A program made the position numbers and the translations under genes. A stretch of DNA of 64,000 nucleotides, taken from NCBI RefSeq assembly GCF_035083965.1, contig NC_089722.1, positions 27,240,642 through 27,304,641 of the forward strand, given 5' to 3'. The notes under the pieces were generated by a model. That model ran no database searches. It worked only from the letters and a program-made list of their open reading frames with translations, and was not told where the DNA came from. The stretch comes from Branchiostoma lanceolatum. Taxonomy: Eukaryota > Chordata > Leptocardii > Amphioxiformes > Branchiostomatidae. Shown piece by piece: positions 48,588 through 61,649 of this stretch (position 1 is its first letter; the number at the start of each line of letters is the position of its first letter).

Positions 48588-51500
48588 ATGAACAACACCA
48601 CATTTCCCTTCGTCGACAACGTCACGTACGGCCAGTACATAGTTATAGGTCCACCACCGAATCTAAAACAATCCGTCCCTGTAACCGTCGTATTCGTCAG
48701 CTGTTTCTCTCTCATATTCCTGCTAAGTCTGGCCGGAAATTTATTGGTTTGCCTGGTGGTTGTTAAAGACCGTAGTCTCAGAAACGTCACCAACTATTTT
48801 GTAGTCAACTTGGCCATTAGCGACCTGCTCGTCACCCTCCTCGGGATGCCTCTGACACTTGTGAGCGACATCCTGTTCGGTGAGTGATTGATGTTTCTAG
48901 TAAATATCCTTTTGCATGTAAAAGCCTTTCATGTATATTGTGCATCGCTGACGGCGTCTCTCGTCGTTACCGGACGAGTAGACAAATCTGATCACTTCCT
49001 GTTTGTTCCACAGACTTTGCCACAAATGCAATACATAAAACCATTGCTAAGCTACAAATTCTGTTTAGAACCGTCAAGGGTACGTGCTACATGTTATTAG
49101 ATCGACCCGCAAGAAGAGTGGAATGGAGTGTATCGTAGAGTGGAACTCGTTGCCACCAAGTACCCTCATTAGATCGCATTAAGCAAGACTTATGGTTAGA
49201 TGTGCAAAGATCATTCGTAGCTCTGGGACAATGGCAGCGCTGAGACGGCTGAGTTAAAGTCAAATGATAGTTGTGACAGGTCGTTCGGTGCAATACAACC
49301 AGCTGCGTGCCTGCGAACCTTTTATGGTACAAGGCAAAGCGGGTATCTTACTGGGCGTGCGGCACGTGTGCGACCTAGCTGCAACCGAGAGTTTTCACAA
49401 AGCACCCAACGAATTTCATCATAAAAAGCTACTAATCTTTTCACGCCCTGGGTGTTTCGTTGTCGTTTTAGTCATACCTGCACATTTTGCATGCTATTCT
49501 CAAGTCATGGGTAACACAAATTCAATCTAGATCGCAGCGAGGTCGCTAACGCACCGCATATACCCACTATAGATAAAAGGACTTCTCAGGTTCATCTCCC
49601 AATACCTGAAGTCTATACAACTATTGCCGTATACAGCACATATGCCTTAATTTGTGTAATCTGATGTAGTCCCATCTGTTAATGTTTAAGAAAAACCGTA
49701 CATTATACCCCGTAGTTACCTATCTGATTTATCCACATCTGTCGTTGAAATAATGAAATAATTGTGCAACGATGATCTAGTAGGTGTCTACATGATCATG
49801 AATATTGAACTGCTCACTGAACTTCTAGACTGTTTTCTGAAGCCTTTTGAACTGTTTTTACTATGTTGAACTTAAAAATGTATTTTTGCGCACAATCCTT
49901 GTCTTAATGACAGTAGCAGAAATATGATCATATGATCTATGCCCAGCTGCAATGATATCATTATGATTGTTTCCTAGGGTATTACATAGATTTAATCGCG
50001 GTTACCCACTATGAGATCTTTTCCCATCTGCCCCTGTTTTACAGCTCATAAGAAGGTTGACTTGCTGTTATTTCTTTTGCTGACTGAAAAGGACTCAGTC
50101 AAGGAATGGGTTCTTTTATAGGAATGATAACACCGTAGGTTGATGATGAAGGTTACAGAATCATTTTACTGCCGTGTGGCAAATCTCTTCTTCCATATCC
50201 AGTATGTAGCCCAACGGAATAATGAAGATGTAGACTACAACAAATAACGTTACTTAGTTTAGAATGTAACATTTCAGAACTGTACACCCCGTCAAAACCG
50301 CTCATGACCCTAGTATCTCTTGCGCCCTTTGCGAACGTTTTCACATTGACACCAGAAGCTTGAATCACAGCATGTGGGGCCGCGGGGTCCAAATAGTGAA
50401 CGGTCTGTCTGGGCCTGTTACACGGTCATGTATACCGTTGCCGGCGGGTCATATTCCACAGAATACTTCTTCTTTGGCTTGTCGGAGACATTTTCAACAT
50501 AACCAGTCAATTGTTCCCTTTACATGAACTTCTATACTTTTTAGTATAACGGAAAGGTTTATTACCTGAACGTATATATTTTGTGTCAATGGAGACTTTT
50601 GTTTTTGTGATTGCTTATGGCATTAGCTTTAACGAATCGCTTAATATGACGTTGGTTACATTGCCGCAATCAAACCATCATCTTCAACTAAAAATGAATG
50701 ACGTTCAAGACACATGTTTAGGGAACAATGCAAACACGATGCGAAAGCCAAAAGACCTCAGCCTCGATTGTCTTGGCCGTTTTCCAAAAAATGATGTCTT
50801 TCAAATGGCGATAACGAATCACGTCGCATAGCAAGATCAATCATAAAGTAAACTGACGCTACGATAAAATCGTACGCTTTCTTCCTGTATTTGATTAAGC
50901 GTCGAAAAACTTGCAAAACCCCCATTTGATAATTCAATGTTCATCATTCGAGATATTTGTGTGTGTCAGTAAAATTCTTCATCTGCCAAGTAGTCTACGT
51001 ATATTATATTTCCATGACAATCACGCTAAAGAAATGTCGAGATAATTTGTAATATTACTAACGGCAACGAAGACAATTTGTTTTTCGGTGCTATCAGTGA
51101 AGACGAGCTCATGTAAGTCAGACGAATGTGACAGTGTTGGCCGTGTTTATCGAATCTAAAAGATACCAGGGAACAAACTGTCCAACTACACTTCATTTCA
51201 CCTTCCGCAGTGTCAAATACGTTTAAAAAACACGCCCACCTTATATTAAGCTATCCAGTTGTGTCAGACTCAGAGTCATGCTTGACTAGCTTGTCATCTG
51301 CAGAAATTGTTATCATCCCGGTATAACCTTTTGGCAGACATGCACCAATGGTCAGGACGAAGCGAATCTGCCAAATTACTTTCTCATTACGTCCTTACTA
51401 ATATTGCAACCAGCTGGTCGTGTGTTTATGTATCATTACTATTGACGTTCGTTTTAGAGACAGGGTTTTAATGAGTCGAAGGACTGGCATGGTTAACGTT

Positions 51501-54500
51501 AGATTCTTGAAATAAAGCTATCTTTAAAATCGTTTTCGATGACGTATGGCTATATGGTAGGCGTTCATATTGAATTCTAAAAAGATTGTTCGTAAAGGTC
51601 ACACGGCTTAACCGTCTTGGACACACACGAACGTATGGAAATCGGTAAGCTTCATATCGGATGCTTCCTGCAAACGTTGCAATTCAAAATCATGCATTTG
51701 TTACGTTTATTGTGTCAAAGCACGAGTGTGTGATGATAAAAAGATTTGATAGGGTTGATTGGGTTACGACTACCAATAACAATGAAGCAGCTAATAAACA
51801 TTTAAACACGCAGACAGGATATAGTCCTAAGATCATAATCACTCCTAGACGTCGTCACTTTTATTGAGTTTTAGTTCATAAATATTCAAGCAGGGATGTC
51901 CAATGCCTAGTGACGTCACTTGTCGTGAAGTTCCATGAATGCGTTTGGCTGATATTAAGTTTTAAACAAATTTAGTAAGTCTTATTTCCAGCTATTAAAA
52001 CTAAATCAAATGTAGTCCCCCCTCGTTGTCCATAGTTTCATTTTTTTTTAAATTCCACATTCCTCTTAAATCACATTACCTACTTATTACTGACATTGTC
52101 ACCAAAATCAACATGTTAGGACTTAGAACATTACCATATGAAATAGGAGCTCCTCACATTGTCACTGTCTTCTGTTATTGTTCATCTATTGCTATTTGCA
52201 AACAACTGTCGGGCAAAAATGTGAATAAACTGATCATAACCACATTTCGTGACAACATGTTATCTGAAAACCATGGGTAAGTGTGGGAGACTATGGGAAC
52301 AAATGGCACTCATAAATGATTTATCAAACCACTTAAAAATGAATAGTCCATAAGAGACGAGTCGTGCGCACAACGTCATTAAGAAGGCAATTTGTTTGGT
52401 GTTGAGATCAATATTGCAGTTTGAAAATTCATGCAACAAAATAAATAGGCAAAACGTGCTCTCAAGTGCACCGTTCGTTGAAAGCAATGGTTGAGTGCAA
52501 TCACGTTGAAGTGAGCGGAGGTGAGGTTTAGCATTTCCGATGTGGTCGTTAGGTGCAGTCCCTACCTACATAACAGATGCATGAATCTCTTTTTCAGCCC
52601 AAATTTGCACATCTTAAGGGAACATCAAAGAAATCAGTGTCACGAGCCGAGTTGAAAATGCTGAGCGAATTGTGCACATCAAACCATCAAGACTGACATC
52701 CTCAAGAGAGGATGATATCTTTCTACATTAAGATTGCCTCAGATGTTGTTGCCTTTTTCTTAAAGGTCGCGTTGTGTCTCATTAGGAGAGCACGATGGAT
52801 GACTGTAGATTTTTATTGCTTAACGTACTTCTATACCCATTAATGATTGTCAAAAGTGTCAGGCAATGTCATACAACATACGTCTATCTTCAGGAAATGA
52901 CCGCATAGGGACCGCTGAACGGGCGGAAACATTTTACGGGTTCCTCATATAGATCCCCTATGGGACACATTACCTGATGCAAATGGTGTCATTCTCACAT
53001 TTACCCTTATTAATGTAATTCTAACACTGGGCTCGCATTACGAATATAAGATAACACTCCATCATCAACTCTTGGTCGTAAAAGATCAAGTCCCACTGTG
53101 ACGAACTAATCTTCAAAAGCATCCCAGATGCCCTGAAAAATAAACATGTTTTGAGGCCTCAAAAAGGTGTAGATTGTACTCTCAGAATCCATCTTGCGAG
53201 CAAAAATATTTCTATATTAACTGACTAATGAGAATCATTCATGGGCTCTAATCTTTTAAGAATCTGTAAAAGTAATTTTACAAAACTTTTTTTCTTTACA
53301 CTGGTATTTCGGTGATAGGAAACAAATACCTCCCTCCTTTAGCAAGGTCGAATCGCTCGGCAACAAAGCCTACCAGCATCGACTCTGCTCTTTTGCCCCA
53401 AGGTTTTAGGTATTCGTGACGTCACCACCAAACAGATTTCAGCCAACCAGAGGATTTCTACAAGCTCGTCTTGTGGATATCCGCAAAGCCGAAGGTCGCT
53501 GGGTAGCTTTCAGCCAATCAGGTTACGTCTTACATCGCTGCTTTAATTGGGTTCAGAACATAATAACGGCTGTTTGTGCCAAATAAGGCCAGCTCATTAA
53601 TCATTTATGAGAAACTAATGGCTGTTTGTGCCAAATAAGGCTAGCTCATTGATTATCTATGAGCAACTATCAGCAACGTCGCCGATACCCAAAGAATGCA
53701 GAAGAGACTGAAGAGCAGTGTCGATGCTGGTAGGCTTTGTTGCCGAGCGATTTGACCCTGCTAGAGGAGGGTGACAAATACTTGATACCATCACAATTTC
53801 GTAGGAACTATTCTTGTTTCATTTGTAGTTTCTGAATGTGTGTGTTGAGGCGCAGTATTTGCCTTGGCCTGTACATACTGACTGATGGCAGTAGAAGTAT
53901 GGTGACAGTTTTTGTTATATCTTAGCAGTCTTACTTTACAAAAGTTGCTAATAAACATATTTTCTAACCCTTACAGGTTGGCGACTCGGAGCAGTCGTTT
54001 GTCAGCTGACAACTCTGCAGGGTCTGTCATTGGCCGCCTCCATCCTAACACTTGTAGCCATAGCTGCTGATAGGTACGTGGTATTTCTACGCGTGAAATG
54101 TTAAACAGAGTTTCCTAACCAATTCTAAAACTTATGACCTACCCTTGCATATTCAGTGTCAAATCATTTTTATCATTACTTAAGCTAGCTACATCCCAAA
54201 AATCATGACAATAAACGTAACAGATCCAGATTATATGTTTTTCTCTTTGAAAGACACCTGCGGCTCCAAAATGCTGACATGGGCACTGAGAAATACCTCT
54301 TCATCCCGATACTGAGAGCCATCCCAAAATGATGACCAGAGCTTGTCGAGAACATGACATGAAAACAAGTTTTGCAGTAGTGCCATGTTCGAGTATGTCC
54401 ATTGTTTTCTACTAACATACCAAACCCCATAAAGATTTTATCTTTTTAAAATTTTGTGTTGAAATTTGGAGATGATGTTTGTTCCGCATTACAATATGAT

Positions 54501-57500
54501 CAATTAATCTCGGCCATCCCTTCTCAGTGGAAAAACTTACTTAGACAAGAGTCCCCAAATCTACAGGTCTGTATCCCTTTCTGTAGAAATATAATATGGC
54601 TTAAAAACAGAAAGGTTAATAAGGCCCTTTATTTCTTTTTCATGTCCGAAGCTAAATTATGGGAACCTTCTTTTAACATTCAGAATTCATGGGAAGACTA
54701 TTTTAACACCCCAATACCCTGGCAACAGGTGTATAACTTAATATATAAGATAAGTATAGATTCGAAGACTCGTATATTTCAATATAAATTATTATTCAAA
54801 TTCTTAGCATCAAATCAAAAATTATACACATGGGGACTAGTAGACTCACCACTTTGTAGTTTGTGTAAAGAAGAGGAAGAAACGGTTATACACCTGTTCT
54901 CTGACTGTCATATTGTATCAGCCTTTTGGACTCAAGTAAACAACTGGTTTGTTAATCATATGGGAACCTATCTAAACATGACAACATTTAGTATAATTTT
55001 TGGTAATTTGAGTAAACACTGTACAGTCCTATCCAATTTGTTCATTGTGTTAGGTAAAATCTACATCTTTAGAAACCGTCATTCTGTACTTAGATTGTCT
55101 TCCTTTATCTCCTTCGTTGCCGATGTCTGTAAGTTAGAATACACAATAGCAAAGAGAGGGGGGAATACACAGAAACATATAGGAAAATGGGGTAAATTTT
55201 ATCTTGGAAACTTTGCATAGTTAGTTTTAAGATTGTCAAACAGCCACCAAGTTATCATGTTTTTCCTTTGTTGTGATCCTTTATTTGTTATGAGTTTTCT
55301 TAGGAAATATTTGATTTGATTAAGGATCAATGTTATCTTTATTTGATTGAGTCTGTTACCACAAGCAATGTTATTTTGAAGGTAACTTGTTACCTCTTTC
55401 TTTCTTGTTTGATTCAAAAGCTTTGTTAAGCTAAATATTTATGTATTTCTTGTTGATTTGCTCTACAAGGTTTTCATACAGATTATGATGTTAATTTTGC
55501 GATGGTTTATTTGACTATGTGCCATACATGTGTGTGTGTGTGTGTGTTTTCTGTTGTTTTTCTGTTTTTGTTATTGGAAAATCAATAAAAACAATTTAAA
55601 AAAAAAAAAAGATTTTATCACAACTTCTGGAGTTATGCCCACAAACGGCACCAAAAACACAACCTTCCTAGCGAAGGTAATCAACGTGCCGCTGACGGCT
55701 TATCTATACAGCCGTTTCCAAACGACTCAGCCAGGGCAATTTAGTTGTCAAAAACCTGTCATGTGCTTCCTCTTTGAATTATCGTAAATCTGATCGACGC
55801 CATTAAGCTCTTTATAGTTCGCAAGTGTTGTGAAAGTTCGTATAATCTGCCCAATGGCATTTACTTCCTTCTCTGGGTGGTTTCTTTTGATGAATGAGGG
55901 TTGAAAATCGGACGCAATCTCTAGACATAAGAGCACTGCACCGGCATCACAGTATAAAATTGACCTTCATGGGGATACGTGGAAGAGTCTATCAATGATT
56001 GACCATTGACTTGTACAGTAAGAAAGAAGGCTAGTAACTTGGCATATTAAACTATTACTGAAAATATACTTTGAAGAAAAGTTGATGTGCATCTAAAAGT
56101 GTACAAAGAATGGCATTAGTCAACCAACCCCCACCCCAAGTTGCTGCAAGTACATAAGTCGGTGCTTAATTTGTCTTTGTTGTTTAAATCATCAAATACA
56201 AAAGACAAATGATTTTTTGTCTTTTTCCAAAGAATTGAGTGGATGACGGAATGAATGAATGGATGCACGAATAAATGCACGAATGCTTTCAATTGACAGT
56301 TGCATACGACACAATATATGGCAACTATGACTAAGCAATCAATGCAATAATACTAGTATTGATCTTTAGTCCACTTTTCTTAGTTTTCTGACATTTGACA
56401 TGTGTGACGTCAGCAGTGGATCAAATGCGCCCGGAAGTCGGTACCTGCTGCCGTCCTGCTTTCATTCTATTACATTACGTCGGTGTTTTCCCGCCCATTC
56501 TACAGATACAGAGCAGTGCTTTACCCCACCGCACGGAAACTCAAACCCTGCGAAGCTTTTGCGATCATCGGGCTCGTTTGGATGCTGTCTATCGCCACCA
56601 TGGTTCCTCATGCTCTGGTAAACCTTATCAATTACTTGTTAGATACAATTTCACGGCAACTATTCTTTCACAGTTTTTTTGTTGGAAGCATGCAGTAATA
56701 TCTTCATGTTAATGATTACCTATTCATTTCCACTAACAACCATATAACAACTGGCATGCATTATTTTTGCAAGAATTTGATGTCCTTGGATGCAGTAGTC
56801 ACGAAAAGATACCAAATGTTGAAAAAAAAAATTTCATGTCTTAGTCATCAGAAATGTACGTATTTGTCTACATATCATTGAATGATAGTGATGCACTACA
56901 GACATGTGGGAAACAATGCGTTCTTTTAACACAACATCTAAGGCATTTACCTGGTCGACGTTTCAGTAGTCCCTCAGCCTGAAATGACTGTAACGTTTTT
57001 ACTCCTCGTTGACAAGAACTCTATTTTTCTATGACTTTCCAACCTTATCATGATAAAGCTATTTCCTTTACATTGCATACCACTTGTCAGTTTTGGCAGT
57101 TAGTTGTAGAGACTATCATCCTAAAACAGTCGGGCATGAGATATCAGTTTAAAACTCAAAGCTCAAAACTAAAATGGCCCTTGAATGGCCAATGTGTGAT
57201 CGACTGCTCCGAGGCCGACTAATGATGATGATGACGATGTCATTGGCACTCTACCTTTATATAACCTTTGCACTGTCTCAATATCTGCCGAAATAATGTC
57301 ATTAAGATCAATCTTCCCTATCTAGGTGATGCAGCTGAAGCAGTACATATGGGGCGAGGTCATATTTTATGTTTGCGGAGAAAACTGGGGAGTAGGGGGT
57401 CGCGAGGCTTACACAGTCACCTTCTTCAGCTTGTACTACATCCTGCCATTGGTCGTCATCGCGATCCTGTACGTACGGATCAGCCTGCGCATCAGCCATC

Positions 57501-57967
57501 AGCCAAATCTCTTCGGCCTCAGCCACAACAAGAACCCGGGCATCTCTGCGCAGAAGCTGGAAGTCATCAAGATGCTGGTCATTGTCGTGATCCTGTTCAC
57601 CGTCTGCTGGATGCCGTACCACGTCGTGTCGTTTGTCGCTGATTTCGGCGCTCTAACCCGCGAACAGAAAAACGCCGTGTTCGTTTACGCCTACCCGATC
57701 GTCCGATGGCTCGGCTACTGCAACAGCTGCATGAACCCGATCGTCTACGGCTACTGCAACAAGAACTTCCGCAAGGGGTTCAAGGGCGTGTTCAAATTCA
57801 TGCGCCAGGAAAATACCGATATTCTAGTCGTGGAACCCGCCACAGAGATGACCACGCGAAGTGCTCGAAGAGCAAGGATGTCGGCTCTGGTCATACCGGT
57901 AGACGATGTGGAAGGTTCTCAGTCGCAGACAAATATTCAGCCACCGTCCTACACAAGCAGATGCTAA
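48588..57967 (+). CDS. Class A GPCR, NPFF/RFamide-receptor-like (paralog 2)
   Basis: Four coding exons, 48588-48879, 53977-54073 (97 bp), 56506-56617 and 57326-57967, join in phases 1, 2 and 0. They give a complete 380-aa seven-TM peptide receptor. TM2 has NLAISDLLVTLLGMP. Cys106 (TM3) and Cys184 (loop 2, YVCGENW) can pair. DRY is at 129-131, TM6 reads CWMPYH (261-266), and NPIVY at 304-308 is followed by YCNKNFRKGF. The first two introns have the same positions and phases as in the minus-strand paralog, and exon 2 is again 97 bp; the third intron (after MVPHAL) is unique to this gene. The start MNNTT is chosen because the paralog starts identically and an acceptor (CAATACAG, 48551-48552) precedes it. 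An in-frame upstream ATG at 48447 or 48471 would add a hydrophobic N-terminus. The ligand is unknown. Introns hold a MITE and an L1-like insertion. Confidence 0.92.
48880..53321 (+). other. Intron 1 of GPCR 2
   Basis: Non-coding; small frames such as 50583-50831 lack family features. Segments at 33380-33540 and 49250-49560 share scattered words ('CATTTTGCAT', 'GGGTAACACAAATTCA/CCA'), hinting at an old dispersed repeat. Confidence 0.4.
53330..53773. mobile_element. 444-bp MITE with 51-bp TIRs and perfect 8-bp target duplication
   Basis: The ends start CTCCCTCCTTTAGCAAGG (left) and CACCCTCCTCTAGCAGGG (right, inverted). They stay complementary for about 51 bp, including the identical stretch AACAAAGCCTACCAGCATCG. 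ACAAATAC occurs exactly at both flanks (53322-53329 and 53774-53781). Inside, a unit of about 55 bp ('GGCTGTTTGTGCCAAATAAG') is tandemly duplicated. The 8-bp duplication suggests a hAT-like transposase. It lies in intron 1 of GPCR 2. Confidence 0.88.
54443..55607 (+). mobile_element. 5'-truncated L1-like LINE with 12-bp target duplication
   Basis: AAAGATTTTATC flanks both ends (54431-54442 and 55608-55619), overlapping the end of the A tail. Inside is an open frame of 254 codons (54456-55220), then a 3' UTR with a TG tract, an AATAAA signal near 55584 and a poly-A tail at about 55598-55610. The frame is the C-terminal end of an L1-type ORF2, with a zinc-knuckle-like C-x2-C-x8-H-x4-C at residues 134-151. 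The reverse transcriptase and endonuclease are lost by 5' truncation. It lies in intron 2 of GPCR 2 in the same orientation as the gene. Confidence 0.88.
54456..55220 (+). pseudogene. L1-like ORF2 C-terminal fragment
   Basis: 254 codons without a stop, rich in Trp, Leu and Phe. It contains the SPLCSLCKEEEETVIHLFSD knuckle typical of the region downstream of reverse transcriptase in L1/Tx1-type elements. No catalytic domain remains, so it is not an active gene. The uninterrupted frame suggests a young insertion. Confidence 0.8.
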
Positions 57968-59666
57968 AACGTCAGAAGTTTTCTTTTATCAATTGAAAGA
58001 AGGTTTACAGTTGAAGAGTTGAATGCTTCTAACCCTTGTCTAGACATCTTTGGCACTTTTAGTCTAGCCATTGGCTAACTAATCCTCAATTTTCACTCTG
58101 CCATTAGGGTTCGCAGTCCCTTTGAAGGGTGTTGATAGTAGAGATAAAATACACAAGAAGTCATTATGCTGGCGCGCCCCCCCCCCCCACTGTAGTGTAG
58201 TTTAATATAAAATGAATGCAATTTGGAAATACATCGAAAATGTTCAAGAAATTCAATAATATCGATATCTAGCAATCAATAATAAATTCTTCATTTTTGT
58301 TCTTTCACCTCTTCTTCTTTGACTTTGGACCATGGACTGGCATTCTACGACATTAGTGTCCGTTTTCTGATATTTTTTTTGGTGCAATTTACAGCATTTA
58401 TTTTCTCATTTTGCAGCTACTTTTTACGGTTTGCAGTTTGGCCGAAAAAATTTTTAAAGGGACGAAAAATTATGCGCCCGCGGATGTCATCTATATAATC
58501 AATTCAACATGGCCTAAGTCATTAATAATAAAGACAAATTTTAACCACAGTACTTGTTGAAAGCCAACCACCTTCTATCAGCTCAAGGTTACTGGAGGTG
58601 TGGCATTTGCGGCTTATTAGCATGGATATAAAGCATTAAATCACTTTGTCATCAGTATGTGTGCAGGGTCATTAGCCAATTCCATGCGTTACTAGGTTTA
58701 TTAAGACCGTGACTTCAAAATGAAGTGTCAATAAACTCACTTACCACAGCGAGTTCTACAGAAATGTACAAAAAAAGATTTCCCAAATGTTACTTATTGT
58801 TGTGTAAAGCAAGTGCTGGCCTTAGGATAGAGTCAAGGTGCGAAACTGTGATCATGTCTGTACATCTTTCCTTCGCGTCAACATATTATATCGTGATATC
58901 CAGTGCTATTGCATATGATGATAGATATTATATCACATGTACCCTAAACGTTAACTGTCAAGTACACTCTAAAGATTTAGATTTTGAAACCTTGTGGAAT
59001 TAAAGAGATAACCAGACAAATGTATGCTTAGTAGCAGGAACAAACTGAAGAAATGTGCCATATACATCACTGTAGAAAAGTACTGTGTGACACTGAAGGG
59101 AGCGTTACAGATAGAAAATGTTTTATATCGTGGTTTTCTATAGCTTTAACAATACAGTAATTATCATGTGTATGAACTATGTTGTGATACGTTAATGATC
59201 AATTATATCAGTTATGACCTTTATAAAGTATGAATTACCAGTACAAATGATGCTTTGACGACCTATGGCAAAACAGTACAACAGGAAATGTATCAGTTAA
59301 CTTGCGTTGTAATTGCGTTGTAAATTTGATGTATTAATACTCACGAAATGTATTAGTATTCACGAAATGATATCGAGGATTTCCGCAAGATGGCAAGATA
59401 ACAAAGAAAAACATAATTCCAAAAGGAGATTCAGAGGATAGAAGATTTATATCAAAAGCAGTAATGTGTGATTGGATAATGTAGTTACCAAATGATAGTT
59501 TTATCAATGATGTTAGATTCTAGCGAGATGTGACGAGTGATATTGTCAATTCACTATCTATAACCATCTTTATGATAGATGCTAGACACTAAAGATATAA
59601 ATGCAAGATATGAAAAATTCATGTCAAGATAATCGTATCAACGAACAATATATACCGGATATATGT
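57968..59666. other. 3' flank of GPCR 2
   Basis: Contains the 3' UTR and then AT-rich DNA with a poly-C run near 58178-58189. A TTTTGCAGCTACTTTTTACGGTTTGCAG stretch at 58413 resembles the TTTTGCAGAA-type sequence near 20910 and 22090, a possible low-copy repeat. No gene was seen. Confidence 0.4.
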
Positions 59667-59669
59667 ATA

Positions 59670-60057
59670 TATAGAATACAAAACGGGGTATTCCGTATCA
59701 CCCGAGGTACCAGCCCGACCGCGGGTCGGATCGTCCAAGGCGATCCGACCCGCGGGAGGGCTTGGACCGAGGGTGATGCGGAATACAACGTGTTATATTT
59801 TATTTATGTCATACCTTGGTCATATTCACCCGAGAAAACACACAATTCAATGCGGAACGCACCAGAAGTTGAGGGAGTTTTGTGTTCTCGAACAAGAAAC
59901 TGTAACAACATTGATTCTAACCTCCGAATCGGGTATTCGACTCAAAATGCATTCGAAATATTCTATGGAAGTCTGTGTGATAACACTCCCGAACCCTATG
60001 TGATCCGGATAATTATCACACGGTCCAGAACACCCGTATCAGGCCCAGGCATGACAT
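59670..60057. mobile_element. Dispersed repeat with GC-rich foldback head, copy 2
   Basis: Same unit and orientation as 23469-23904, at high identity over most of its length. The tip of the GC-rich hairpin is deleted (TCGTCCAAGGCGA here, where copy 1 has an extra GACGGCCTTAGGCC-type loop), and several bases around 'CGAATCGGGTATTCG' are also missing. The tail again ends CCAGGCATGACATAA. Confidence 0.8.
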
Positions 60058-60434
60058 AAATACATATATTAGTCAGAACACCATCAAGTATCTGTTGAGT
60101 ATTGTTTACATTCGACATGTTGTTCTTGTAATGTTAATACCGATTGTAATTTCGAAAAGGCTATCTTAAGCAGGAAAGCTTTGGTGTATTGAATAAGCAT
60201 AAATATCACTAGTTCTATGGTGTGCACAATAGACGGATACATAAATGAATTGAATATTGTTGATTAATTTGTGAGGTAGGTGCATTTTTGTAAGAGTTGA
60301 TCGAATGTCCTGTGATCTGTATTAGAGTACAGACAAGATATATGTCACTCATAGTAACGTAAAAATAATTTTATCGATATGTTGTTTTCATTTCATGCAA
60401 AGCATGCATGAGCAGCATACAACCGATGCCCCTG

Positions 60435-60519
60435 ATCTTTATGGATTGGATTGTAGAGTTTCTGATCTTAATTGGTTAGATTATAGGGTTTCTAATCTTT
60501 ATGGATTAGATTGTAGGCA
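60435..60519. repeat. 30-bp minisatellite, about 2.8 copies
   Basis: 'GATCTTTATGGATTGGATTG' plus 'TAGAGTTTCT', repeated with point changes. The short frame across it reads as a Tyr/Leu/Asp repeat and is not credible as a gene. Confidence 0.8.
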
Positions 60520-60939
60520 CCATGTCTACATTCAGTACCCATCCTGTCGTAATTACACTGTGCAAACGTACATTTACATCCATGACTAATGCGCAATGTT
60601 CATCACATGGCGTTACGCCCAAGACGTAATATCTGTGACATGCACATCTGGCGAAGTAGGTTAAGAATGTGACAGTTACATTTACACGCCCACACTACAA
60701 ACTGTTGGGTTGCTCATCAAGGAGGCACTCGTGTCTAAGAATTGCCGTCTACCTAAAACACGTAGCAAATATGTATCTGGAACATATGTACTTAAGGAGG
60801 AAGAAATTAAATACAATTTCAATGTGATTCTGATAACTTTTTTTCAGTTGTATGAAAGGGATTTATAGAAAGATAACACATAGTATATGCTTTAATCATA
60901 CTTTGATGAATTATGAGTTCAAAAAGGTACCGCGTACTT

Positions 60940-61525
60940 AGCATCACTACGATCCCCTGTGGATTTATTCCAGACACCATATAATGAATCCACAGACGTA
61001 GCCGGAAACAAAATCGTCCTAGCAAATGTAAGTTCTCCAATTATCACGTGTGGTGAAAATGGCAAAGACTTACAGCTTTTGATCCATTTTCAATAAATTC
61101 ACAGACGTAGCCTGAAACATAACCTTTCTAGTAAATATAAGAATGCCGATTCACGCGTGATTAAAATGGTCAAGACTAAAAGCTCTTGCTTTCAATAAAT
61201 TTACAGAGGTAGTCTGAAATATAGCTAGTCTTCCTAGTAAAGCTCAGTTCGCCAATTCACATGAGTGGTGAAAATGGCCAAGACTAAAAGCTCTTGATTT
61301 ATTTTCAATTACTATTAATGATAAATTCACTGCGGGAAACATAACCTTTCTAGCAACTGTAATTTCTGCAGTTCAGACATGCGATGAAAATGGACTAGAA
61401 TAAAAAGCGCTTGATTCATATCCCATAGATTCACAGACATAGTCGGAAACATATCCAATGGTGTCTTGAATGGCCAAGACTAAAAGCTTCTGATTTATTT
61501 AAAGAAATTCATGGACGTAGCAGAA
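60940..61525. repeat. Degenerate tandem repeat, period about 105-120 bp
   Basis: Five to six units carry 'TTCACAGACGTAG(C/T)C(G/T)GAAAC', 'CTTTCTAG(T/C)AA', 'TGGTGAAAATGGCCAAGACT' and 'AAAAGCTCTTGATTTATTTT'. It stops shortly before the LINE 3' end at 61650. Confidence 0.8.
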
Positions 61526-61649
61526 AAAAAAAATCGCCGAGCCCTGATGTCAGACTAAAAGGAACATGGCTGAAACTGAATTTCGCTAAAAGCTCTAACT
61601 TCCGACTAAAAGACAGTGAGTGCTTGTCATACCTTCAGGCAAAGGATTG

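Noticed and set aside
60395..60589. 64-codon frame with YGLDCR-type repeats
   Set aside because: Product of a 30-bp minisatellite; no other coding signal.
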